NCBI RefSeq assembly: GCF_964355755.1
Contig: NC_092677.1
Span: forward strand, 2,857,001 to 2,921,000
Source of the DNA: Antedon mediterranea
Taxonomy: Eukaryota; Echinodermata; Crinoidea; Comatulida; Antedonidae
DNA: 64,000 nt
Direction: 5' to 3'
The position numbers were made by a program, and so were the translations under genes. Positions 11,294 through 26,653 of the stretch are shown here, piece by piece. Below the pieces are notes generated by a model that saw nothing but the letters and a program-made list of their open reading frames with translations, did not search any database and was not told where the DNA came from. How positions within the stretch are numbered: the stretch's first letter is position 1; each line of letters begins with the position of its first letter.

Positions 11294-13125
11294 ATGGCTT
11301 CAGGTGGAGATAAAGAAGAAGACGAGTTTACTTGTGCAATCTGTCTGGAAATTTACATAAAACCAGTCAAGATACAGTGTGGCCATGTGTAGGTATTTTG
11401 TACACTTTAATATAATAACACCTGGACATATATGCAAATGAGGTAGTTATATAAATCATTAATATAAATAAAAAAGCAGTACTACTATGTAAAATTATTG
11501 TTCTACGTTCAGTTTAAACAAAAAAGGTACAGTAGAAAGAATAAGAAATATTAAAATAATAATATGTCTTATTAAAATATATATAGTTATATTATAACTA
11601 TTCAAAATGACTAACAATAATATTATATAGAATTTATCTAAATAAACCAATCATTTTTCTTATTTAGGTTATATAAATAATTGTATAGAATGAAGTATAT
11701 ATTGATTGCTATTCAATAAAACAAATATTTTTGTATTGTCAGTTTAAAAAAAAAAAGTAGATGAAATGTTTTCTTGTTAAAATTAGCTTTTGCACTGGCT
11801 GTATATCAGACGACTCACAGTTAGCATCGCCAAAGTGTTCACTTTGCCGTGAAGTGTATAACCCAGTAAAAACAAGAAAAGATAAAGAGTTGGAAAAAAA
11901 GATGGACAAGACAAAAAGAAATTGTTCTGGATGCCAAAAAAAGGTGAATTTAAAATCGATGAATATTTTGTTTTAATAACATTAGTTTTTGTTTCATCAT
12001 TGGAAAATTACTGAAAAAAAAAATGATTTTGTTTTTTTATTTGATGAATTTTTGTTGCCTTTCAATAAAACTTTCAGTTTATGAATAAATTTTAATCATT
12101 TAAATTTTTTTTGCAGTTTTCTCTTTCAAAATTAAATGTTCATATGTCAACCTGTGCTAAGCTTGCCGTCAACTCCGGTCTACACCAGTTCCAACCAATT
12201 GCCAAAACAAACCAAAAACACGAGTAAGAATCCATTCATCATTGTTGTATAAATATTGAGTTCAACGAACTTAAGTTAATATACTTATTGTACAAAATTA
12301 AAATATAAGTGTGTTAAGCTCTGTCTACACTATCAAACTTTTTCTGACAAAACAATGTGATGTGCCCATATATAGACATGATGATGTCATATCACTACCA
12401 CATTTGGGCATATCACTACCACATTTGGGCACATCAAACTGTTTTGATAGTGAAGACAGAACTTTAGAGAAGAATAAGAACCACCACTTACTGTATCTTT
12501 GCTATCTCCTTTAGGGTAGTAAATCGCTCTACATTTAAGTGTCCATACTGCGGTGCCCGTAACTTGGACTGCGAAGGATTACGTAAACATTGCAACCAGA
12601 TGCACAAGAACGACACGGCTCCCGTAACCTGTCCGATCTGCGCATCCATGCCGTGGGGCGACCCCAACTACAAGAGTTCAGATTTTCTCAGTCATCTCAA
12701 TATGAGACATAAATTTGAATATGGAACTTATGTTGTAAGTTGTTATTAAGTCTAGCTGTGATGTACCATATATGGACATGATGATGTCATACCTACCGTA
12801 TTTGGATATATAACTACCATATAATATAAACACATCAGGCATAGAACATTAATTCTAAACCGCCCGGTGATATACTGAAATTTAATTAATTCATTTGAAA
12901 CAATAAAGATAAGGAAATCTGTGAGAATGAGAAAAAGTCGCCCAAACCGAGACTCGAACTCGGAACCTTCTGCTTGATATGCAGCTGTCCTACCATTCAT
13001 GGTATTGTTAAAAAATATATATATAATATATAACCATAATCTTGTCTGTATTATTTAAGGATTTCCACAACAATGAGGATGAAGTACTCCGTCAGGTTTT
13101 AGAACAATCTCTAATGCAGAAATGA
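11294..13125 (+). CDS. RING-type E3 ubiquitin ligase, RNF114/RNF125/RNF138/RNF166 family
   Basis: Five exons: 11294-11388, 11787-11943, 12117-12223, 12515-12734, 13060-13125; 214 aa, in the 228-245 aa range typical of the family. The C3HC4 RING uses C14, C17, C29, H31, C34, C37, C49 and C52 (CAIC, CGHVFC, CSLC). The family-specific C2HC finger is C78-C81-H93-C97. Two C2H2-like fingers follow at C129/C132/H145/H150 and C159/C162/H180/H185. A C-terminal helix ([12 protein letters not shown], about 199-210) matches a ubiquitin-interacting motif. This order is the hallmark of the small cytosolic ligases that bind RNA or ubiquitin and act in innate immunity or DNA repair in vertebrates. The exon 1 donor is GTAGGT after CAT-GT; splicing restores GTC-TTT-TGC. 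Intron 3 carries a MITE-A copy, and intron 4 a MITE-A remnant and a tRNA-type SINE. Which vertebrate paralogue is closest cannot be told by eye. Confidence 0.9.
12316..12466 (+). mobile_element. MITE-A copy
   Basis: Both ends present (AGCTCTGTCTACACTATCAA and TTTTGATAGTGAAGACAGAA). The 21-bp core unit is present twice. It lies 48 bp before exon 4 of the RNF gene. Confidence 0.9.
12757..12835 (+). mobile_element. MITE-A internal remnant
   Basis: Only the core remains (TGATGTACCATATATGGACA, GATGATGTCATACC); ends are lost. It lies in RNF intron 4. Confidence 0.7.
12880..13000 (-). mobile_element. tRNA-derived SINE (family 2), reverse orientation
   Basis: The complement reads AATGGTAGGACAGCTGCATA, GGTTCCGAGTTCGAGTCTCG, then GACTTTTTCTCATTCTCACA as in the copy at 30116. 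It lies in RNF intron 4. Confidence 0.8.
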
Positions 13126-15140
13126 ATAGTGGAATACTTGGGATGATGTAATAGAAGAGGAGGATTATGGGATACATACATGTCACAAATAAGTATCATG
13201 TACAACATACCATCTTCACTCATTATTAAATGTGTAACGTTCGAGTGCAATGTCTTAGCCCCAGTGGGGTAACCCTAAGGCCCCTTGTTTAGCAGCCCTA
13301 AGTGGCCCTCCAGCGTTCGGCATTTTTAGCCTTTTTTTGACATATTTTAATGCCAATTCATTTAATGCTCAGGGGCCCTAGGGTTTAGCCAGTTGGCACT
13401 CATAGTTGTTATGCCACTGCCAGCCCGGCATGTTGTTTTACTGCTGTATAAATGTTTGTGCCATCTTTAACAAATTACTTGGTTTTTACTCTTAATACTC
13501 CACTATTTTGTCTGACATTGAAATGTATGTACCATGTGCGTTGTAACATGTTTAATGTATCATGTTTAGTGCCATGTAAATAATGTACTATGTGATAATA
13601 TATAATGCACCATAATAATCTGACACAGGGTATTGTAATATGTTATAATTTCTGTATCCATCATTTGCGGTACCAATGGTACCATTCCTCTGCCAATGTA
13701 CCACATACCAGTGTGCTATGTACCCGTCCCACCATTGTACCATCCATTTTGATGCAATAACAATTTGCTTAAAATGAGTAAAACTTTAAATTATATTCAT
13801 TGAGTGGTAAGTAATGAAAATGAATAGGGAAGAAAAACAAACAATCCGCTTACTAATATTTGTGTACTAATACTAGTAATGTTCTAGACAGAGATTTGGA
13901 AAAAGATAAAAAATATGGCACAAATGGCACGTGTCATACGTATAGGGCAAGTATATGTGTTTGTTGTTCATGTGGTTGTGTAACAATAGCACAACATTGA
14001 TCCATAGATGTCGTTGACAAAAGACATTTATGAACTGTTTAGACTTGTTTATGCGTTTCCATGACAATATATTATAATATATTATTGTAGTTCGATTGAC
14101 TTCTTATAAATTGCTGGCAATTTCAAACCACTTTATTTGTTTTCTTATTTTTTATTTCGCAAAAACTGCAAATAACAAACTATGGAAATTCTTCTTTTTA
14201 TTTATTTATAAATATATTAATTTGTACATTTCTCCTAGAATATTCTGAATTAGCTAAAAAGTTTTACAATTTATATTCTAGTAAATACATTCTATTGAAA
14301 TGTAAAATAAATTATAGTTGAAAGTTGCTAAATATTTAGTTCTGTTGTTTGTTTACCATGTATAAATATTATCATAAATATAAAATTGAAACCTTTATTT
14401 CAATTTGCGTGAACAGTTATTATATTATTATATTGCATAGCATACATGTAAATACGTGAATTGGTTGAAACTGCATCACATGATTGCAGCTGCGAGGATC
14501 GTAAATCGTATATATCCTTGAGTACGATGATATTGACTGAGTAATTATCGTGTCCCTGTCATTAAACATATAAAATCCAGCAAATTCTCGAGTACGATGA
14601 TTGTAATTTTCGTGTGGCGACACTTGCGTTTGGCGATAAATAAACAAACGTCCTCTACTGGATCTTGAACTCGCGATGAAATTGTCACTCCATCACAAGA
14701 CAACGCTTCATGCCACGGAACTTGCTTGAAGAAATTAATCAACTAAACTGTTTAAACTATGCATACATAGCGCCCTCATTTGTTATTAGTCCTCCCTAGA
14801 TGTGATGAAAGACCGTTTGTGATTGGTTAATACTCACAGTAGTAACTCGGTACGCGCACAACGCGGCGAACATCCGGTGATTCGGCTCGAAGAAGACGAA
14901 TTATTATTTATTCGGCCTACCTGCTTATTGGTGGAAATTCTTCTGTTAATGTTATTATTTAAATGACCTAGGCTAGTGAATATTTGATTAATCATTAATC
15001 ATTAATCATTAATCAGTAATTATCTGTATATTATTCTTCGCAAGGTAAGGTGTCTAGGCAGGCTTGTTTACATACAATACACAAAGGAGGCCTAGCCTAG
15101 CTACTCGACCCAGCAGATCTTCTACTTGTTGTTGGCTATG
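13126..15140. other. Convergent spacer between RNF and STAND-TPR genes
   Basis: Contains the RNF 3' UTR of unknown length and AT-rich DNA. There is a run of loosely repeated GTACCAT/TGTACCA words at 13500-13750 but no gene, SINE or MITE that I can recognise. Confidence 0.5.
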
Positions 15141-15345
15141 TAATATAACAGATATTGCCTTTTTTATATCGGTAAAATATAAGATTTTACATCCCTCGGG
15201 AATGATATTATGTTCTCGGGGAATTATATATTTCCTTCAGCTGGCGCTTCGGGAAATATATACTGTATTCCCTCGAACATATCATTCCCTCGGGGATGTC
15301 AAATCTTATATTTAACCTCTAAGCAGTCAATATCTGTATAATACA
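15141..15345. mobile_element. Hairpin MITE, about 200 bp
   Basis: Inverted arms: AATATAACAGATATTG, ATATAAGATTTTACATCCCT, CGGGAATGATAT. They face the complementary TCTGTATAAT end, with loop TTCAGCTGGCGCTTC. It lies downstream of the STAND-TPR gene stop. Confidence 0.75.
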
Positions 15346-15463
15346 AATGCTTAGTTAGGGACCACGTCAACATTCTTTTACTGCAGTAACTACATTTGTT
15401 TACTCTTCAACCAGTTACTGCAGTAACTACATTTGTTTACTCTTTAACCTGTTTATGCAATTA

Positions 15464-18400
15464 TTATACTACAGGAATTTTACACTTTAAACTGTCCAGT
15501 CGACATAACTCTTTATCTAACAGTTTTTTCATTTCTTTTGCATCCTCCTCCTGTCCAGACTCCTTATACGCCTGACCAAGACACTGCAGTGTCTCTGCAA
15601 TACCTCTATTTTTTAAATGTTGTTGTAATACTCTCCTCCTGATAGCTAAGGCCTCCTTAAATCGTTCTACTGCCTGTGTAAACTTCTTTGCTTTCAGTAG
15701 CGTTTCTCCCAGCTGGTGCAACGTGCCAGCTGTGGACGTGTGTTCATTCGTAAGCATCCGTCTTCTTAACCGTAGTGCTTCTTTAAAACTGTTTTCAGAT
15801 TGTGTGTATTCACCCATCATAGCATACACCTTCCCTCGGTTGTTTTGTATAAGTGAGGTATCGTGGTGATTTAGACCTAGCCTGTGCTGCATTGTGTAAG
15901 CATCATCTAACAGTTTGAGAGCGTCATCGTAGTTACTTCTCTTTGCGTGCTCCATGGCAACGTTGTTAATCGAGATGACTTTATCGCGTGATGGCGCTTT
16001 GTTGAAATGCTGTTTTGTTCTTAAAGACATTCTAGAAATAAATAGCAGACAGAATTAACAGTACAGGAATAATTATTATTGGTATAATTTAGTTGTAATC
16101 AATTCGTACCACTGTTTTCCCCAATAGTGCTGTTCTACTGTTCTTTTGTTATGTACAGTCCTTCTTTGCTCTATCAACCCAATCAGGAACATGCAGACAG
16201 GGATGTTAGTGTCTTTTAGTAGCAAAAGGTTTTAAACCAATATCAATCGCATTTCTTCAGTAAAGCTGACACCAAAGACATATATGTGAGATTTGTAAAC
16301 AACACAAGAGTGCACTTAAGACACATCTGCTGTCGGCTGCCTTTGGAAATGTGTAAGGTTATTGTTTAGCTAGATACCCACATTACTGAGAACACTTGTG
16401 AGTAATGTACTGGCAGGTCTGTGCACCTTAAATTGCCGGTAAACGGAAGCAGTGATGTGGGTTCGATTGGTCTGTTTTTTTTGTTTTTTTTTTCTTTTTG
16501 CAAAATTTGTTTTGTTGTTGTTTTTAGTTTCATGGTTGCATTTCTCATGGTTTTCACAAGCGCCTTGAGCACTTTGTGGATATGTGCGCTCTATAAATCT
16601 TATTATTATTATTATTATTATTAACTTTTCTTACTTAAAATATTTGGTAGCTTCATTTTCAGAGCCAGGACTACGTTGGTAGAAGAGCCCAAAATAGTTG
16701 TATGTCTCCCCGGTTGCGGGATGCTCACCAAAAAGTTGCTTACGAATACGAAGACTTGCTTCAATGTATGGCTTTGCACTTTTTAAATCTCCTAGATAAA
16801 TTAGACAAAAGTTCATTGTCTTTAAGTAAATGGCTTCTGGTTTTGGTCTTTTACTACTGGTGACACTGTTTAAGCTCTGTCTACACTATCAAACTTTATG
16901 TCACAAAAAAATGTGATGTGCCCATATATGGACATGATGATGTCATATTACTACCATATTTGGGCACAACCCACTTTTTTTGTCAAACTAGTTTGATAGT
17001 GTAGAAACTACAGTCAGGGCAAAATGCTTCCTACTTTCTAGAAGTTTTATGTGGTTAAGTTATCAGGATAGTCTAATAATAAAATATTATAAATAAAGAC
17101 TCGCCTATGAAGGTGTGAACGCCCCCTAGTCTTGCCATGGTGGATCCTCCATGTCTGCTGAGTTTTACATCCAGTTCGTCTTGCATTTTAGAGGCTATTT
17201 GAAGATTTCTGGAAGAATATCGAGAAATTGTAATGTGGTAATTTAATTTAAGTTAGTCCTGAAAATAGGAATAAAGTGGTCTTTGTGAATATCTTTATGG
17301 CAACTGCACGAGGTACAGTAACAGATTAACAGCACAAGTCTACAGACTACTTACTCAATTGCTTCTCTTTCATTAGACTGCATATGTAAGTTCCATCCCA
17401 TCGAAGTATAGAGTCTCGCCAATGCCTCTCTGGCTTGTCTCTGCTCATCAACTGTAGACTGGTTTTCAGTGTACTCAGACTTGTATTCAGTGTATTTAGA
17501 CTGATTTTCAGTGTATTTAGACTGATTTTCTGTGTATTTCGACTGGTTCTCAGTGTATTTAGACTGATTTTCAGTGTAAATAGACTGGTTCTCAGTGCAT
17601 TCAGACTGAATATCAGTGTATTTAGAATGGTTCATATTATTGGCAGGCTCTTTGGCATCCTTAAGCTCTTCTATAGCCTGAAGCAGTGATGCTTTTGCTT
17701 GCATGAATATATCTGATGCACATATATAATTACCTAAAACAAAATGATTAGTGTATCCACATTAATACAACATAAGGAAAGGTTGAAGAGCAGGGGATAA
17801 ACGGACAGCAAAATAATGATCTATAGCTCTATCTACACTATCATGTCATATCAGTACCATATTTGGGAATATCACTACCATAGTATATTTGGGCACATCA
17901 CACTTTTTTTTTAGAAGCTTTAGTGTTCAGATAAGCTACCTAGCTCTCCAGCTTTTTAGTCGAGGATATAATTTGAAAAATGTCCGCCGAGCTGGTAAGT
18001 ATTTTGTATATAGAGTATATATATTCTACCACTATGCGCTAAAAAAAATAAATAATTGCCTTTGATGTTTCCAAGTGCTGTCCCATAATGCATCAGCATC
18101 ATACCATGTTGATAAGCAGTACCCTGTAATTTGCTTGAGTTGACGCAAGCTTCGTAGAACTTGACAGCAGAGTGTTTTGGTAAAACATTAATTAAAAGAT
18201 AATCGGCGTCACAAGCAAGTTGTATAAACTTCTCATAGCGTACAGTATCTGAACAATTAACTGCTTCCTTCAAAAGTTTGTCTATATTTTGTACGTCCTG
18301 ATTAAAAAGTGGGAACAGTTTTTCCGGTTTCATCTCAGGTGTTAGACAGCGGACTACATCGATGAAGAACTCGCAGAAACGCTCGCGGGTTGTAACATTA

Positions 18401-19353
18401 TCTCGTAAATGTGAGAAGTTGGCATCAACATATTCTTGAACAAATCCGTGAAAGTAGAAGCGATCAAGCTGTCCGTCTTTTTCGATAAGTGATCGGTTAT
18501 AAATCGGAAAAATGGCATTTTGTTTTACTTCTGCAGTACTCGTTTCTCCAAGCACATGCTTTGCAGCGTTTACGCCGAAACGACCGGGAAAGTAAGCTAG
18601 CGTCACTAAGTACGATTTAATTCTTTTAGATAAGCGTTCAATAATTGACATCAAGTGACGAATGACCTCATCATCTTCGGTTATTATAAATCTAGGTATA
18701 CTGTTCCCTTGATTGTCACCATTATTGGTGACAAAACATTGCTTTACATGCAGGTGGCGTAACACTCCAGGTACACCTGCACAAACTTCAACAAGATCTT
18801 CCAAGACATCTCGTGACATTTCAGAAACAGAATTTAACGTGATCATACTTTTAGAAGTTTCATCAGAAAGTTCTTGCAATTTCATTTCAAAAAATTGTTG
18901 CGTGTAAAAATGAAAACGAAATGTTGAAATGATAATGACTGTTGTGTGTTTTGAACTCGCCAGAGCCTTGCATAATTCAAGAAAATCCGTCTGTGCGTCG
19001 TCCGACGAATAATCTCTACTGAACTCCTCCGCATTGTCAAACACAAATATTTGACGCGATTTGATTCTTCTCAATAGTGCTGGGATAGACATTTTATCAT
19101 CTTCAATTTTTGCGGTACTTGCACGCATGAGTGCACTCTTTATAACATCTCTTGTCGTCTGCACATTCTTTTGATCCCGGATGTCAATGATGTATGTTGT
19201 TGGCTTGTTGGGTAATGAATTAATTACTAAATTTGCTAACGAGCTTTTGCCTATGTTGGGTGGCCCGCTTATTTGAATCAGATTTGTGCGCTTTTCAACA
19301 ATTTTTTCAATTAATATTGCTCTTTCGGTTTGTCGTCCAATAAATTTCGCCAT
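15464..19353 (-). CDS. STAND-type P-loop NTPase with C-terminal TPR repeats
   Basis: Four coding exons: 19353-18060, 17733-17355, 16856-16635, 16031-15464; 820 aa. A TTTTAG acceptor just upstream (19361-19363) implies a 5' non-coding exon, so MAKFIGRQ is taken as the start. Residues 30-37 form Walker A (GPPNIGKS) and 102-106 Walker B (IFVFD), followed by winged-helix-like sequence, as in NB-ARC/STAND signalling ATPases. From about residue 425 come TPR helices (for example AKPYIEASLRIRKQL and AVERFKEALAIRRR) of the nephrocystin-3/kinesin-light-chain type. Exon 2 inserts eight 7-residue SKYTENQ-like repeats between TPR segments. The first intron appears to be GC-AG (donor at 18059-18058). The exon 3 acceptor is CAGTAG, giving two in-frame choices. 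No death, CARD or TIR domain is seen. A nucleotide-dependent scaffold or sensor is likely; ligand and partner are unknown. Confidence 0.88.
16360..16625 (+). mobile_element. Retroposon 3' tail ending in (ATT)n
   Basis: GCGCCTTGAGCACTTTGTGG and GTGCGCTCTATAAATCTTATT followed by (ATT)n form a typical LINE or SINE 3' end; a related tail is at 23735-23800. It lies in intron 3 of the STAND-TPR gene. Confidence 0.65.
16871..17007 (+). mobile_element. MITE-A copy beside STAND-TPR exon 3
   Basis: Complete left end AAGCTCTGTCTACACTATCA and right end TTTGATAGTGTAGAAAC. Its left terminus is about 11 bp from the exon 3 splice acceptor, so it occupies the usual branch-point and pyrimidine-tract region. 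Confidence 0.9.
17461..17628 (-). repeat. In-frame 21-nt coding repeat, eight units, in the STAND-TPR gene
   Basis: Eight tandem 21-nt units encode SKYTENQ-like heptads (variants SKYTDIQ, SECTENQ, SIYTENQ, SKYTEYK, SEYTENQ). They sit in exon 2 between two TPR segments. The peptide is hydrophilic and probably an extended or coiled linker. Confidence 0.93.
17822..17920 (+). mobile_element. MITE-A copy, shortened
   Basis: Left end CTCTATCTACACTATCA then two ACCATATTTGGGAATATCACT-type units; the right terminal repeat is lost. It lies in intron 1 of the STAND-TPR gene. Confidence 0.8.
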
Positions 19354-19379
19354 CCTTTTGCTAAAATAAAACAAAATTA

Positions 19380-20202
19380 TTTAAAACATTGATTTTTACA
19401 CTACTGATGTGCAGTGTAGCTAGGCTACTGCTCAATTTAGGCTACTGCTAAATTTATAAAGTAAAACAATTATGTACCCCCTACTTCAATCGTGACTTTC
19501 CCTGTCTCTCTCTCACAAGAAGGGTCAATACATGGGCTAGGCTAGTAAGTAAGATGGTAGGCCTAGCTAGCTAGGTAGGGGTATTTGGGTATTCTAGGCA
19601 CCTGTCTGTAGATATGCGATTGCAATACTATTGTATCTGGAATTGTGTAGGCCAGCCTAAGTACAGAATGCCTAGCTACAAATTAAAAATTACTATCGAA
19701 AGTAAAAATAGGAATTTACCATGTAAAAACGTTGTGTTCTTAGAGTATGATGTCATTGTTGTAAAGGGAAATTCCCTTTCGTTAAATCACACAATTGTGA
19801 CGTAGTATATGGACTGTTCCATTATTATTATTTTTATAATGTGGTATAGAATAGAGGGTGCTATAGCTATTTTCTGTAATCTCATGCTTCTCCTGGTATG
19901 GACAAGAGTATTTAGACAAAATCATCGTCTAAGATATATGTAATTCTATATATTGTATCTACAGAAACTTGTCTTTAAATAGTAGTGTCAATAATTTAAT
20001 TAACAAATAAACAACACAACATAAATCAATAATTAACAAAAAGAATTTTGTAGTTTTATTTATTTATTATGAGGTCTTTGATTCCATAAATATTTATACA
20101 TCTAGTATATAGTAGTAGCCACACACATTTTGGCCACCCGAATTAAGCTAATATTCATGTGTTGTTTGGTTTAGATAAAGATGACACAATTGTAAGTAGG
20201 AC
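19380..20202. promoter_or_regulatory. Upstream region of the STAND-TPR gene
   Basis: Includes CTAGGCTA and GGCCTAGCTAGCTAGG clusters at 19425-19580, then unremarkable AT-rich DNA up to the MITE-A copy next to the DHX35 3' end. Confidence 0.4.
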
Positions 20203-20350
20203 TCTCACTGAGTCAAACTTTTTGTGATGTGCCCATGGACATGATGATGTCATACCACTACCATATTTAAGCATATCACTACCATATTTGGGTACATCAC
20301 AGTTCACACCTTTTTTTTTCAAACTAGTTTGATAGTGTAGACAGAGATTA
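20203..20350 (+). mobile_element. MITE-A copy next to the 21-bp array
   Basis: Core GACATGATGATGTCATACC and right end TTTGATAGTGTAGACAGAG are clear; the left end is worn. The neighbouring array (20398-20709) is built from its core unit. Confidence 0.85.
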
Positions 20351-20397
20351 AGACCTTAATGCAGGTGCTGCCATTTATTTGTTATTCTAGGCACTTT

Positions 20398-20709
20398 CAC
20401 TACCATATTTGGGCATATCACTACCATATATGGGCATATCACTACCATATATGGGAATATCACTACCATATATGGGCATATCACTACCATATATGGGCAT
20501 ATCACTACCATATATGGGCATATCACTACCATATATGGGCATATCACTACCATATATGGGCATATCACTACCATATATGGGCATATCACTACCATATTTA
20601 GGCATATCACTACCATATATGGGCATATCACTACCATATATGGGCATATCACTACCATATATGGGCATATCACTACCATATATGGGCATATCACTACCAT
20701 ATATGGACA
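20398..20709. repeat. 21-bp minisatellite, about 15 units, derived from MITE-A core
   Basis: The unit ACCATATATGGGCATATCACT is the same sequence found once or twice inside MITE-A copies. Each unit carries CCATATATGG, a perfect CArG box. The array starts about 50 bp beyond a MITE-A copy at 20203-20350. It lies 60 bp downstream of the DHX35 stop codon (minus strand). Confidence 0.93.
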
Positions 20710-20767
20710 GGTGATTTAGCATTTAGTTATCTTTACTGTTATTTTGTTTAATCTTATTTACTTTACT

Positions 20768-26349
<5,582 letters not shown>

Positions 26350-26653
26350 GTTGAAACTGCCCTCAAGTACAGAAATATTGTTCAGAATATTTAATTTATT
26401 TCATTGTATAATTTACAAAAACAATCCTTGGTACATTGTTTTTATTAAAAATTAAAATTGCTATTACATATTATATTATTATCTATATAGAAAATAACAA
26501 ATTGACTTTTTTATCCAATGTATTTGCAACTATTTAAACAAATATTTTAGGTGTAAAAACTGTCTGCTTCCAAGTACGTGTAAAGAAAGGATTTTGTCAA
26601 AAGCCCACTGCTGCTGAAAATTGTCTTGATTTTTATCAAATGAGGATGAAAAT
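26350..26653. promoter_or_regulatory. Divergent DHX35/STX16 promoter region
   Basis: Only 304 bp separate the two start codons, which point away from each other, so 5' UTRs and core promoters of both housekeeping genes must lie here or overlap the first exons. The DNA is AT-rich, has no CpG cluster, and contains no repeat element, unlike most spacers in the window. No TATA box can be assigned confidently. Confidence 0.6.

Noticed and set aside
17435-17689. Plus-strand frame rich in FSVFRLI
   Set aside because: Antisense shadow of the coding 21-nt repeat in the STAND-TPR gene.
20356-20722. Open frames on both strands with MVVICPY/MGISLPY-type repeats
   Set aside because: They are the 21-bp minisatellite read in four frames; no start context or conserved domain.
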